From the NCBI GenBank assembly GCA_030593145.1, contig JAUVHU010000008.1, positions 1 through 52,598 of the forward strand: DNA of 52,598 bases, given 5' to 3'. The position numbers and the translations under genes were made by a program. The notes under the pieces are model-generated. The model saw only the letters and a program-made list of their open reading frames with translations, did not search any database and was not told where the DNA came from. Source of the stretch: Desulfobacteraceae bacterium (GTDB lineage: Bacteria > Desulfobacterota > Desulfobacteria > Desulfobacterales > ETH-SRB1). Below are positions 1 through 9,113 of this stretch, one piece after another. How positions within the stretch are numbered: the first letter of the stretch is position 1; every line of letters starts with the position of its first letter.

Positions 1-498
1 CACAAGAGGAATCCGATTGGATCTGAAAATCTTTGCGGTCTTGCCCGCATTATACGATCAAACGCCATTGCATCCCTGGAAAATATTCCGCTATGGCATG
101 AACGGGATATCAGTCATTCCTCCGTGGAGAGGATCATTGCCCCTGACTGCACAATATTGATGGATTATATGTTAAACAGGATTACAGGTATAATAAAAAA
201 TCTTGTTGTATATCCCAAAAGAATGAAGGAAAACCTTAACATGCTGAAAGGTTTGATCTTTTCACAGCAGATATTGATAGCTTTGGCAGAATCGGGCATG
301 TCCCGTGAAGATGCCTACAAAATTGTACAGGAACAGGCCATGCAGGTATGGGCTAAAAAATATGATTTTAAAGATCTGATTATAAACAATAAAAAGATTT
401 GCGATCAGCTCGGCCAGAAAAAAATTAAAGAAATATTTGACGTAAACTATCATTTAAAGTATATCAGCGCCATTTTTAAACGTGTATTTGATTCGTAA
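1..498 (+). CDS. purB: Adenylosuccinate lyase, C-terminal part (5' end outside window)
   Basis: The reading frame is open from base 1 to a TAA at 496-498. The first residues read HKRNPIGSENLCGLARI, which matches the lyase signature loop (KxNPxxSEN) of the fumarase/aspartase superfamily, and the spacing to the C-terminal helical domain fits adenylosuccinate lyase. The enzyme cleaves SAICAR and adenylosuccinate, releasing fumarate, in purine synthesis and acts in the cytosol. About 165 residues are present; the N-terminal and central helical-bundle parts lie upstream. Argininosuccinate lyase is the main alternative, but the HxRDISHSS segment after the loop favours PurB. The next gene begins 12 nt downstream, so the two may be co-transcribed. 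Confidence 0.9.
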   Translation, partial: HKRNPIGSENLCGLARIIRSNAIASLENIPLWHERDISHSSVERIIAPDCTILMDYMLNRITGIIKNLVVYPKRMKENLNMLKGLIFSQQILIALAESGMSREDAYKIVQEQAMQVWAKKYDFKDLIINNKKICDQLGQKKIKEIFDVNYHLKYISAIFKRVFDS

Positions 499-510
499 CG
501 GTGGATAAAC

Positions 511-1140
511 TTGATAAATAAGTATTTTGTTAAAATATTATTAATTATTGTTGTTATCCTTTGCCAGGGATGTCAAGTTATTGACCCGATTAAACGGCTT
601 AAAGAATCATCTGATCCATATCATGGCAGTTCTTATAGATCGGAATTTGATAAATGGACCAGAGAAGCACGTGTTTATATGGGTCTTGATGTCAAATTGA
701 TAGCTTCCGCCACTTTTAAATCGTCTCAGTTTAGAGATGCCTATTCAATAGAATATGCCAGGCTTCACAAGCTGACCGGCGCAGAAAAGGAAAAGTTTGC
801 AAAGGATCAAAAAGAGGCTGCCGTAGCCTACAATGATTTTGTGCTGACCGCATATGTTCCGGATAAAAAGTGGAACGATTTCAGTAAAAAGGATTCTATC
901 TGGAAAATATATTTAACTGTTGGGAAAAACAAGCGGCTTAAACCAATTGAAATTCGAAAAATTAAAAAAGTTAATGCTGTCACTATTCACTTTTTTCCCC
1001 TTATATCGCCATGGAAATCTGCCTATCTTGTCAGGTTTCCGGCAGACGACAAAACTATTACTGATGGCAGTGCCTCAGATATTAAACTTATTATAACCAG
1101 TGTGTTTGGTTTTGCTGAAATGGTTTGGAATAAAAACTAG
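511..1140 (+). CDS. Putative lipoprotein of unknown function
   Basis: A 209-residue protein starting at a TTG codon 12 nt after purB. The N-terminus has a hydrophobic stretch (about residues 8-18) ending in LCQGC, so Cys21 is a plausible lipidation site although the lipobox is not ideal (Cys and Gln at -3 and -2). The rest is a soluble basic domain with no motif I recognise; residues 40-130 are rich in Lys/Asp and may be helical. It probably sits in the envelope, anchored to a membrane. Its position between purB and the Sec genes gives no functional clue. Assignment as a lipoprotein is inference from the signal alone. Confidence 0.65.
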   Translation: MINKYFVKILLIIVVILCQGCQVIDPIKRLKESSDPYHGSSYRSEFDKWTREARVYMGLDVKLIASATFKSSQFRDAYSIEYARLHKLTGAEKEKFAKDQKEAAVAYNDFVLTAYVPDKKWNDFSKKDSIWKIYLTVGKNKRLKPIEIRKIKKVNAVTIHFFPLISPWKSAYLVRFPADDKTITDGSASDIKLIITSVFGFAEMVWNKN

Positions 1141-1160
1141 TGACTTTTTACGAATACATT
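1141..1160 (+). repeat. Copy of the dispersed TTTTTACG motif
   Basis: TGACTTTTTACGAATACATT lies directly after the lipoprotein stop codon. It matches the window consensus GACTTTTTACGARTTCATCA seen also at 1751, 9071, 12571 (reverse) and 22851 (reverse). Confidence 0.6.
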
Positions 1161-1194
1161 AAAATTAATTAGCAACACAGAAGGAGGATTAATC

Positions 1195-1539
1195 TTGGTT
1201 AGTTTAGCATATGCAATGGGTCAGGGTGGAGCAGGTGGTCAGGGAGCAGGTGGTTTTTCATCTTTTATCCCTATTATATTAATGTTCGCTATATTCTATT
1301 TTTTGTTGATCCGGCCCCAGCAAAAAAAGCAGAAAGATCACCGTACAATGATCGGCAATCTTAAAAAGGGAGACCAGATAATAACAACCGGCGGTCTTTA
1401 TGGACGTATCACGGGTATAAGTGACACCACAATAACATTGGAAATAGCTGAAAAGGTGCGTGTGAAAGTTAATCGAAGCAATGTTACGGCATTAAACCAG
1501 CCGGCTTTACAGCCCCAGCAGGGAAAAGACAGCAAATAA
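1195..1539 (+). CDS. yajC: Preprotein translocase subunit YajC
   Basis: A 114-residue protein with the YajC layout: a Gly/Gln-rich N-terminus, one transmembrane helix (about residues 22-40) running into the hallmark FYFLLIRPQQKKQK, and a small cytosolic domain with LKKGDQIITTGGLYG and IAEKVRVKVNRSNV. YajC associates with SecD and SecF at the inner membrane and supports proton-motive-force-linked secretion. The start is TTG at 1195; a strong AAGGAGG at 1181-1187 gives 7-nt spacing and decides it. secD and secF follow, the usual order, but with an unusually long 253-nt spacer before secD. Confidence 0.95.
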   Translation: MVSLAYAMGQGGAGGQGAGGFSSFIPIILMFAIFYFLLIRPQQKKQKDHRTMIGNLKKGDQIITTGGLYGRITGISDTTITLEIAEKVRVKVNRSNVTALNQPALQPQQGKDSK

Positions 1540-1657
1540 ATTTGTTAGCAAAAAAAGCTTCCTAAAAAGCCCCATTGATGAATGTTGAGAGCGTGCGGAC
1601 ATCTGATTTTGATTTAACTGTCCGTCGATTTAACTGATTCTGGGGTTTTTATGTGAT

Positions 1658-1719
1658 GTAGCCGTTTACGGCTTGAAACTTGAAATTGGAAAGTAGAAAT
1701 TTGGGAGAGATGAAACGAG
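1658..1719 (+). repeat. Dispersed repeat, copy 1 (second copy at 31867-31921)
   Basis: The stretch starting GTAGCCGTTTACGGCTTG and ending in GGGAGAGATGAAACGAG occurs again at 31867-31921 with a few substitutions and a 6-7 nt deletion. The start contains a small hairpin (AGCCG/CGGCT). It lies in the yajC-secD spacer; the other copy follows ftsX. No coding potential. Confidence 0.7.
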
Positions 1720-1750
1720 AAACACTTAACATCTAACACCTGATGAATTC

Positions 1751-1770
1751 TACTTTTTACGAATTCAGCA
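1751..1770 (+). repeat. Copy of the dispersed TTTTTACG motif
   Basis: TACTTTTTACGAATTCAGCA, 22 nt upstream of the secD start codon. Matches the first 14 positions of the consensus closely. Confidence 0.5.
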
Positions 1771-1792
1771 ATACAATATAAGGAATATATCA

Positions 1793-3370
1793 TTGAAGAA
1801 TCTTTCCTGGAAATTCATTCTGGTTCTCACAGTTATAATAGTTGCCGTCGTCTATATACTTCCTACGATAAATCCGGCGATGTGGCCACATAAGAAGATA
1901 AATCTCGGGCTTGATCTTCAGGGAGGCATGCATCTTGTCCTTGAAGTTGAAACAGAAAAAGCCGTGGAAAGTACAATAGATCGTATAACCCAAGAACTCC
2001 GCGGCGTCTTAAGAAAAGACCAGATAAGATATCTCAGCATAGACAGGGTTGATGGCGCAAAAATATTTCTCAGGATGCGAGGAAAGGAAAATGTCGAGAA
2101 GTTTGAGAATCTTCTCGATAAGGAGTTTAAAGAACTGCGTATTATTTCGAAATCAACAGATGATGAGGTCCTGACCATAGTAATAGATCTGCCTGACAAA
2201 GAAACCGAGCATATTAAAAAACTTGCCACAGCGCAGGCCCTTGAAACCATAAGAAACCGAATAGATCAATTCGGCGTTAGTGAACCGGATATCAGACTTC
2301 AGGGCGAAAACCGTATTCTTATACAGTTGCCTGGAATCAAGGACACACAGAGGGCAAAAGATCTTATCGGTAAAACAGCTCTTTTAGAATTCAAACTTGT
2401 GGATGAAACACATGATGTTAACGCTGCTTTAAAGGGGAATGTTCCACGGGGAAGCGAAATTCTTGTTCATATCACGGAAGATCCGGAAACAAAGCGGGAA
2501 ATAAAAGATTACTTTCTTATTAAAAAACAAACGCTTTTAACAGGAGCTAGTTTGACAGATGCGCGGGTTCAAATAGATTCACAATACAACGAACCCTACG
2601 TATCCATCAGTTTTGATAAAAAAGGTGGAAGGATCTTTGCCAAAATAACAGAAGAAAATGTAAAAAAACGCCTTGCAATCATTTTAGACAATACAGTTTA
2701 TTCCGCGCCTGTTATTCAGGAAAAGATTACCGGCGGCGAGGCCCGCATAACCGGAAGTTTTACAACAGAAGAAGCCAGCGATCTTGCTATTGCTCTTCGT
2801 GCAGGCGCTCTGCCCGCGCCGGTTAAGATACTTGAGGAAAGAACCGTGGGTCCTTCTCTTGGAGCTGATTCAATTAACAAAGGGATTATTTCCGTGTGTA
2901 TCGGAGGTATCCTTGTAATCATATTTATGATTATCTATTACAAAGGTTCGGGTCTTATAGCGGACCTGGCATTGGTTCTAAATATTATCCTTATTGGGGC
3001 AGGGCTGGCCGCTTTCCAGGCTACCCTGACGCTGCCCGGTATTGCTGGAATTATACTTACCATAGGAATGGCTGTAGATGCCAATGTTCTGATATTTGAA
3101 CGGATAAGAGAAGAAATGGGTATCGGCAAAACTATCCGTGCAGCGGTAGAATCAGGCTATAACAAGGCAACGCTTACTATTCTTGACGCGAATGTCACAA
3201 CACTTATCGCCGCGATTGTTCTGTTTCAGTTCGGCACAGGCCCTGTAAAGGGATTTGCCGTAACACTAAGCCTGGGTGTGCTTGCCAGCTTGTTTACTTC
3301 CCTTATTATTACACGGCTTGTATTTGATTATCTATTGATGAACAGGAAAATTAAAAGATTGAGTATCTAA
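1793..3370 (+). CDS. secD: Protein translocase subunit SecD
   Basis: A 525-residue SecD, normal for the short bacterial form. It has TM1 at about residues 7-26, then the first SecD motif GLDLQGGMHLVLEVE, a large periplasmic P1 region (about 40-340), and five C-terminal helices that include the conserved GMAVDANVLIFERIREE segment. With SecF it uses the proton gradient to pull preproteins through SecYEG. The start is TTG at 1793 with AAGGA at 1780-1784. It is followed by secF after a 169-nt spacer containing an inverted repeat, so the genes are probably one operon interrupted by repeats. Confidence 0.96.
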   Translation: MKNLSWKFILVLTVIIVAVVYILPTINPAMWPHKKINLGLDLQGGMHLVLEVETEKAVESTIDRITQELRGVLRKDQIRYLSIDRVDGAKIFLRMRGKENVEKFENLLDKEFKELRIISKSTDDEVLTIVIDLPDKETEHIKKLATAQALETIRNRIDQFGVSEPDIRLQGENRILIQLPGIKDTQRAKDLIGKTALLEFKLVDETHDVNAALKGNVPRGSEILVHITEDPETKREIKDYFLIKKQTLLTGASLTDARVQIDSQYNEPYVSISFDKKGGRIFAKITEENVKKRLAIILDNTVYSAPVIQEKITGGEARITGSFTTEEASDLAIALRAGALPAPVKILEERTVGPSLGADSINKGIISVCIGGILVIIFMIIYYKGSGLIADLALVLNIILIGAGLAAFQATLTLPGIAGIILTIGMAVDANVLIFERIREEMGIGKTIRAAVESGYNKATLTILDANVTTLIAAIVLFQFGTGPVKGFAVTLSLGVLASLFTSLIITRLVFDYLLMNRKIKRLSI

Positions 3371-3383
3371 CCTAAAATGAGCC

Positions 3384-3510
3384 ATTAGCTGTTAGCTTTT
3401 AGCACAATAATTTCAATATATTGCTAAAAATTAAACATTTCACCCAATAGGCGAAAATCGAATCGCTGGTAATTACCCGAAACAATAAGAGCTAACTGCT
3501 AACAGCTAAT
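3384..3510. repeat. Inverted repeat in the secD-secF spacer
   Basis: ATTAGCTGTTAGC at 3384-3396 is the exact reverse complement of GCTAACAGCTAAT at 3498-3510, with about 100 nt between. The element fills most of the spacer. It resembles a small palindromic intergenic repeat rather than a terminator, since no T-run follows the right arm. Confidence 0.65.
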
Positions 3511-3539
3511 CGCTTAACGCAGGTCTAAAAGGAATATGA

Positions 3540-4580
3540 ATGCAGTTTATCAAACCCAACATAAATATAAATTTTATCGGCAAAAGAAAAATCGCTTTCT
3601 GTGTTTCAATTGTAATGATTATTATCAGCATGGTCTCTTTAATAATTCACAAGGGACCGAAGTACGGAATCGACTTTGCCGGCGGAACATTAATACAGGT
3701 AAAGTTTGTATCGCCTGTAAACATTGATGACGTAAAATCAGGGCTTGCCGCGATTAAGCTTGGAAAATCATCGGTTCAGCAGTTTGGCGATTCAAAAGAT
3801 AATGAATATCTTATTCGAACAGACAGATCTGTCATAACCACTGATGGATTTTCTTCCAAGGTAAAAGCGGCTCTGGAATCCGCCACAGGAAATGATGCTG
3901 AAATTCGCCGTGTTGAAATGGTTGGTCCCCAGGTAGGTAAAGATTTGCGTGAGAAAGCCCTTTTCGCCATGTTCTACGCGCTGCTCTTTATTACAATATA
4001 TATATCAGGCCGTTTTGAATTAAAGTGGATGCTAAGCGGTGTCATGGCCGCGGCGCTTATGGGCGCTGTATATTTTCTTTCAATTTTTAACGTCAGTATT
4101 CCCTTTCTGATTGCAGCGGCTATCTGTGTTACCATTGTGCTTTTCTGGTTTCTTGAACTGAAATATGCTATGGGCGCTGTTGTTGCTCTTATACATGATA
4201 TTGTAATTACTGTTGGTATTTTTTCCATTTGCGGGAAGGAATTTACTTTGCCGATTATTGCTGCGCTCCTGACAATCATCGGATATTCCTTAAATGATAC
4301 GATAATTGTTTTTGACCGCATCCGGGAAAATCTTAGAAAATATCATAAGAACCCAATGGAAACCATCCTAAATAAAAGCGTTAATGAAACACTCAGTCGT
4401 ACAATACTGACATCCTTAACAACCCTGTTTGTAGTGGTTACCCTTTTTGTTCTTGGAGGCGGGATTATTCATGACTTTGCATTTGCAATGATAGTTGGTG
4501 TTATTGTCGGAACATATTCTTCAATTTACGTAGCAAGTCCCATACTCCTTGCATGGCAAAGGCACGGGAAGAAGAGGTAA
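3540..4580 (+). CDS. secF: Protein translocase subunit SecF
   Basis: A 346-residue SecF. TM1 lies at about residues 18-37, followed by YGIDFAGGTLIQVKF (the SecF counterpart of the SecD motif), a periplasmic domain to about 140, and five helices including IGYSLNDTIIVFDRIREN. Partner of SecD in proton-driven preprotein export. Start ATG 3540 is preceded by AAAGGA at about 3529-3534; an overlapping ATG at 3536 is in another frame and short. The stop TAA (4578-4580) abuts the GTG start of dprA, suggesting translational coupling. Confidence 0.96.
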   Translation: MQFIKPNININFIGKRKIAFCVSIVMIIISMVSLIIHKGPKYGIDFAGGTLIQVKFVSPVNIDDVKSGLAAIKLGKSSVQQFGDSKDNEYLIRTDRSVITTDGFSSKVKAALESATGNDAEIRRVEMVGPQVGKDLREKALFAMFYALLFITIYISGRFELKWMLSGVMAAALMGAVYFLSIFNVSIPFLIAAAICVTIVLFWFLELKYAMGAVVALIHDIVITVGIFSICGKEFTLPIIAALLTIIGYSLNDTIIVFDRIRENLRKYHKNPMETILNKSVNETLSRTILTSLTTLFVVVTLFVLGGGIIHDFAFAMIVGVIVGTYSSIYVASPILLAWQRHGKKR

Positions 4581-5681
4581 GTGGAAAATATTCTGCCATG
4601 GTTTGTCCTTAAAAGTGTTCCTGGAATAGGGAGCCATCTTTTCAAGCGGCTGATTGATAGGTTTAAATCTCCCCATCTTGTTTTTGAAGCATCTCCTGAT
4701 AATCTGCTGAAAGTTGACGGCATAACAGATCGTCTTGTATCCGCAATCAAGCGCCATAAAATTCCTGAACATGTTAAAAAGGATTTCGATTCGGTGATAG
4801 AAAATGGTTACCGAATTGTTACAATGCTCGATCCTGATTATCCGGCGCTTTTGCTTGAAATACCGGATCCGCCCCCTTTTTTGTATGTTTTTGGACAGCT
4901 TGATTCTTCAATAATGAATATCGCGGTTGTTGGTTCAAGGAATGCGACACCCTATGGCCTATCAACAACAAAGCAGTTGTGTAAAGATCTGGCCCTGCGT
5001 GGAATAACAATTGTCAGCGGAATGGCAAGGGGAATTGATACTGCCGCCCACGAAGGGGTTTTAATGGGTAAGGGGAAAACCATAGCTGTTCTTGGAAGCG
5101 GTTTTGAAAAAGTTTATCCCGCGGAAAATCTGAATCTTTTTCATAAAATCGCTGAGAATGGAGCTGTTGTTTCAGAATTTCCTTTAAAGACAGAGCCTGA
5201 AGCCCATAATTTTCCGATACGAAACAGGATAATCAGCGGCATTTCCCTTGGAACGGTTGTTGTGGAAGCGACTAAAAAGAGCGGCTCACTCATTACCGCA
5301 CGTCTTGCGGCAGAGCAAAACAGGGAGGTTTTTGCTGTACCGGGAAGTATAAATTCTTTTAAAAGTATCGGAGCCCACACACTCATAAAACAGGGGGCAA
5401 AACTTGTCGAACATGCGCAAGACATAATTGAAGAACTTTCACCTTTAATCCAGGCTTATGCCGCTGCTGATGATAAAAACAAAAAAATGGACAAACTTCC
5501 TCCTCTATCATCTGAGGAGTCGCTGGTGTTAAAAGAGCTTGGGCCATATCCTGTTCACATTGATGAAATTGTCAGGAATATCTCTATGGAACCGGGAAAA
5601 CTTTCAAGCATCCTGCTAAAACTTGAACTAAAGGAAATTGTGGCGCAGGCGCCGGGAAAACTGTTTTCCATCAAGGAATAA
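4581..5681 (+). CDS. dprA: DNA-processing protein DprA (Smf)
   Basis: A 366-residue DprA. An N-terminal helix-hairpin-helix-like region (1-65) is followed by the Rossmann-type core with VVGSRNATPYG (about 116) and SGMARGIDTAAHEG (about 146), then a C-terminal winged-helix/DML1-like domain (about 300-366). DprA binds incoming single-stranded DNA and loads RecA during natural transformation; the family is kept in many bacteria not known to be competent. The GTG start directly follows the secF stop. Its location beside topA is a frequent dprA-topA pairing. Confidence 0.95.
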   Translation: MENILPWFVLKSVPGIGSHLFKRLIDRFKSPHLVFEASPDNLLKVDGITDRLVSAIKRHKIPEHVKKDFDSVIENGYRIVTMLDPDYPALLLEIPDPPPFLYVFGQLDSSIMNIAVVGSRNATPYGLSTTKQLCKDLALRGITIVSGMARGIDTAAHEGVLMGKGKTIAVLGSGFEKVYPAENLNLFHKIAENGAVVSEFPLKTEPEAHNFPIRNRIISGISLGTVVVEATKKSGSLITARLAAEQNREVFAVPGSINSFKSIGAHTLIKQGAKLVEHAQDIIEELSPLIQAYAAADDKNKKMDKLPPLSSEESLVLKELGPYPVHIDEIVRNISMEPGKLSSILLKLELKEIVAQAPGKLFSIKE

Positions 5682-5691
5682 CAAATTAAAA

Positions 5692-5720
5692 GATGAACGT
5701 CCAACATCGAACGTCGAATA
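5692..5720 (+). repeat. Half copy of the AACGTC-CATCGAA palindromic repeat
   Basis: GATGAACGTCCAACATCGAA and the following ACGTCGAATAATG, in the dprA-topA spacer, match the left arm of the long inverted repeats at 37105-37256 and 43001-43150. Only one arm is present here. Confidence 0.7.
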
Positions 5721-5745
5721 ATGATTATGAAGGATGCCAAAATTA

Positions 5746-8019
5746 ATGACTAAACCGCTTATAATAGTTGAATCACCGACAAAGGTTAGAACCATAAAGA
5801 AGTATCTTGGCAAAAGCTATAATGTGGCTGCTACGGTTGGACACATAAAAGATTTGCCCGCAAAGGAAATGGGCATTGATATTGAAAATGATTTCAAGCC
5901 GAAATACAGGAACATCCCTGGGAAGCAAAAAATTATAGCATCATTAAAAAGGGCCGCGGGTGATGCCAAAGATATCTACCTTGCTGCCGACCCTGATAGA
6001 GAAGGTGAGGCGATTGCATGGCATGCAGCCGAAATCCTGAAAAAAAAGGATAGAAAATTTCACAGGGTTCTTTTTCACGAACTTACACAAAATGCCATCA
6101 ATAAAGCAATTGCATCTCCTGAAAACCTCGACAAGAAAAAATATGAGGCTCAACAGGCACGCAGAATACTTGACAGGCTGGTAGGATATCAGGTTTCGCC
6201 TTTGCTGTGGCGCAAGGTCAAAGGCGGGCTGAGCGCGGGCAGGGTGCAATCTGTCGCGGTGCGGATAATATGCGAGAGGGAGCGGGCTATTTATGCGTTT
6301 AATCCGGAAGAATATTGGTCGATAACAGCCTGGCTTGAGGGCGGAGAACCACTCCCATTTACTGCAAAATTTGCGAAAAAAAATGGAAAGAAAATCAGGA
6401 TTCCAGATGAAAAGGCTTCAAACGCCATACTTAATGAGCTGTCAGGCAGCGATTTTGTGGTGGAAAAAGTTCAAAAGAAAACCACAAAAAGAAATCCTCT
6501 TCCTCCTTTTATTACAAGCAAGCTTCAGCAGGAAGCCATCAGAAAACTCAGGTTTTCAGCCAAAAAGACTATGATTGTGGCACAGCAGCTTTATGAAGGC
6601 ATAGACCTTGGGCCCGGCAAGCCGGAAGGGCTTATCACCTACATGCGTACAGATTCAACCAGGATATCAAAAGAGGCTGCCGAAGAAGCTCTTTCGCTGA
6701 TCCGAAAGCGTTTTGGCAAGCAATATGCTCTTGAAAAGCCAAGGTTTTTCAAAAACCGCAAAAAGGCTCAAGACGCGCATGAGGCCATACGCCCTGCATC
6801 GGTATTAAATACACCTGAAAAAATCGCCGCTTATCTTTCCAAAGACCAGTTAGCTCTATACACCCTTATATGGAAGCGGTTTGTCGCATCACAGATGACA
6901 CAGGCTCTTATAGACACCAATACGATATCTATCAAGGCAGGTTCCTGTTTGTTTACCGCAAGCGGATCAACCATTAAATTTCCAGGTTTTATGACCCTTT
7001 ATATTTCTGCTGACAATGGAGATGAAAGGGAAAAAAAGGCGGATGATCTTCCTGAACTTTCTGAAGGCATGGTATTAAAACTCAACAAACTGGTTCCAAA
7101 GCAGCATTTTACATTGCCGCCTCCAAGGTTCTCAGAAGCATCACTCGTCAAAGAGCTTGAAGAAAATGGAATAGGACGTCCCAGCACATATGCCGCCATA
7201 TTATCCACTATCAGGCAAAAAGGATATGTGGATTTTATCAAAGGTTATTTCAAGCCAAGCGAACTCGGGTTTATTGTAAACGATCTTCTAATAGAAAACT
7301 TCCCTGATATATTCGGCATCGATTTTACCGCGAGAATGGAGAATGATTTAGACAGAATTGAAGAAGCGGAGGCCGATTATTTAGAGATACTCACACGTTT
7401 TTACGACCCTTTTAAAAAAGATCTTGATGCTGCGTTAAAATCGATGCTCAGCATGCGGGGCGTGGGTTTCCCAACAGGTTTAACCTGTCCCAAATGCGGT
7501 AAACAGCTGCATGTCAAGGTAGGAAAAAACGGACATTATCTTGCCTGCAATGGATATCCTGAATGCAAACACTCAACAAACTATACAAGGGATGATGAAA
7601 CAGGAGAAATCCAGCCGATTGAACTGCCGGCAGATGAAGCCTCAGATCAGGTTTGTGATAAATGCGGCAAGCTCATGGTTATTAAACAGGGACAATACGG
7701 GCCATTTTTAGCATGCAGCGGATATCCTGAATGCAAAAACACCAAATCAATAAAATCAAATCATGTTGCACAGGATACAGGTGTTAAATGCCCTGAAAAA
7801 GGGTGCGGCGGCAGCATTGTTGAAAGAAAATCAAGGCGCGGCAAAATCTTCTATAGCTGTAACCGATATCCTGAATGCGAATTTGCTATCTGGGATAAGC
7901 CGGTTGCAAAAGAATGTCCTGAATGCGGGGCAAAATTTCTAACTGAAAAATCTACCAAGAGAAAAGGGGTCGTTCTATCTTGCTTAACAAAAGGGTGTGG
8001 GTATAAGGAGCAGTTATGA
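5746..8019 (+). CDS. topA: DNA topoisomerase I
   Basis: Type IA topoisomerase that relaxes negative supercoils by cutting and passing one strand. The TOPRIM domain starts at once (LIIVESPTK; DREGEAIAWH at about 85). The active-site tyrosine is in TYMRTDSTRIS (about residue 299). At the C-terminus are three Cys4 zinc modules ending in GYPEC or RYPEC, plus a fourth degenerate one (CPECGAKF...CLTKGCGY). I start at ATG 5746 (757 aa): the upstream in-frame ATG 5734 lies only 1 nt after GAAGG (5729-5733), and 5746 aligns with the usual start MxKxLIIVESP. The 3' end overlaps the next gene by 4 nt. Confidence 0.96.
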   Translation: MTKPLIIVESPTKVRTIKKYLGKSYNVAATVGHIKDLPAKEMGIDIENDFKPKYRNIPGKQKIIASLKRAAGDAKDIYLAADPDREGEAIAWHAAEILKKKDRKFHRVLFHELTQNAINKAIASPENLDKKKYEAQQARRILDRLVGYQVSPLLWRKVKGGLSAGRVQSVAVRIICERERAIYAFNPEEYWSITAWLEGGEPLPFTAKFAKKNGKKIRIPDEKASNAILNELSGSDFVVEKVQKKTTKRNPLPPFITSKLQQEAIRKLRFSAKKTMIVAQQLYEGIDLGPGKPEGLITYMRTDSTRISKEAAEEALSLIRKRFGKQYALEKPRFFKNRKKAQDAHEAIRPASVLNTPEKIAAYLSKDQLALYTLIWKRFVASQMTQALIDTNTISIKAGSCLFTASGSTIKFPGFMTLYISADNGDEREKKADDLPELSEGMVLKLNKLVPKQHFTLPPPRFSEASLVKELEENGIGRPSTYAAILSTIRQKGYVDFIKGYFKPSELGFIVNDLLIENFPDIFGIDFTARMENDLDRIEEAEADYLEILTRFYDPFKKDLDAALKSMLSMRGVGFPTGLTCPKCGKQLHVKVGKNGHYLACNGYPECKHSTNYTRDDETGEIQPIELPADEASDQVCDKCGKLMVIKQGQYGPFLACSGYPECKNTKSIKSNHVAQDTGVKCPEKGCGGSIVERKSRRGKIFYSCNRYPECEFAIWDKPVAKECPECGAKFLTEKSTKRKGVVLSCLTKGCGYKEQL

Positions 8020-8858
8020 AATTTGGAGACTATGAATGTTTTTCTGTTGACATGGGCAGATTTGTCCTTGATGGCGGAGCTATGTTTGGAATCGTTCCCA
8101 GGGTATTGTGGGAAAGAAAAATTCCGGCAGATGAAAAAAATCTTATTCCCATGAATGCAAGGTCGCTTCTGATACAGGGAAGGGAGAAAAACATTCTGGT
8201 CGATACAGGGCTGGGCAGCAAGCTCTCTGAAAAGATGATAAAAATATACAAAATAGATGAAGACTCGACAAATATAGACAAATCATTATCAAAACATGGA
8301 TTGACCCGCCAGGATATAACAGATGTCATAATAACTCACCTTCATTTTGACCACGCCGGAGGATCAACCTGTATAAAAAACAATAAAGTTGTGCCGACCT
8401 TTCAGAATGCCACATATTATATTCAAAGAAAACAGTGGGAGACGGCAAACAATCCGTCAGTTAGAGACAGGGCAAGCTATATGAAAGAAAATTTCATGCC
8501 GCTTGAAGAAGCCGGAGTCTTAAAGCTGATTGATGGACCAACAGAGATATTTAAAGGCATAGATCTTATTGTAACCAAAGGCCACACACTCGGCCAGCAG
8601 CATCCCCTGATAAAGGGTGAAACTAGCTGCCTGTTTTATTGCGCTGATCTTATGCCTACCTCCGCGCATCTGCCTGCTGCCTGGAATACGGCTTATGACA
8701 ATTACCCAATGGTTTTAATCGAGGAAAAGAAAAAACTTCTCAGCAGAGCGCTAAAAGAAAACTGGATTCTATTTTTCGAACATGATCCTAATATCGCCGC
8801 TGCAACCATCATGCAGGGTGAAAAAAGCATTGAAATTGATAAGAGTATTTCTATCTGA
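8016..8858 (+). CDS. Metallo-beta-lactamase-fold hydrolase
   Basis: A 280-residue MBL-fold protein with the metal motif THLHFDHAGG (about residue 108), an upstream ILVDTGLG strand-turn, KGHTLGQQ for the third-ligand His, and a late FEHDPN. The architecture resembles quorum-quenching lactonase/YflN-like hydrolases, but the substrate cannot be read from sequence. Cytosolic, no signal peptide. The start ATG overlaps the topA stop (ATGA), with AAGGAG at about 8006-8011, so it is translationally coupled to topA. The function in this context is unknown. Confidence 0.85.
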   Translation: MKFGDYECFSVDMGRFVLDGGAMFGIVPRVLWERKIPADEKNLIPMNARSLLIQGREKNILVDTGLGSKLSEKMIKIYKIDEDSTNIDKSLSKHGLTRQDITDVIITHLHFDHAGGSTCIKNNKVVPTFQNATYYIQRKQWETANNPSVRDRASYMKENFMPLEEAGVLKLIDGPTEIFKGIDLIVTKGHTLGQQHPLIKGETSCLFYCADLMPTSAHLPAAWNTAYDNYPMVLIEEKKKLLSRALKENWILFFEHDPNIAAATIMQGEKSIEIDKSISI

Positions 8859-8900
8859 AAGTCGAATATACCCCTTAATTGTCATTTCCTTTCCGCATCA

Positions 8901-8930
8901 CGCGCAGCGCAGGTGCTTGCGCCGCGTGAG
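8901..8930 (+). repeat. GC-rich REP-like palindrome, copy 1
   Basis: GCAGCGCAGGTGCTTGCGCC with flanking CGC/GCG forms an imperfect palindrome. It recurs in reverse orientation at 46769-46793 with one change. It stands out as GC-rich in an AT-rich region. Confidence 0.7.
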
Positions 8931-9070
8931 TGCGGGATAAACTCCAGCCGGACATGTAGTGACACGCAGTGAAGCGGAAGCGCTAACTGTCAGGCGTTAT
9001 TCAGTTTTTTCAAGTAGTCGCATGTTATCTGGACTCCTCCAGGACTCGATCCGGGATCTACCGGAGTGAC

Positions 9071-9090
9071 GACTTTTTACGAGTTTATCA
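9071..9090 (+). repeat. Copy of the dispersed TTTTTACG motif
   Basis: GACTTTTTACGAGTTTATCA, differing at one position from the consensus GACTTTTTACGARTTCATCA. Confidence 0.65.
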
Positions 9091-9113
9091 CGATTTCCCA
9101 CTTTTTAAAAAAT

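Noticed and set aside
1918-2250. 110-codon minus-strand frame inside secD
   Set aside because: Ser/Arg-rich antisense shadow of a well-supported gene.
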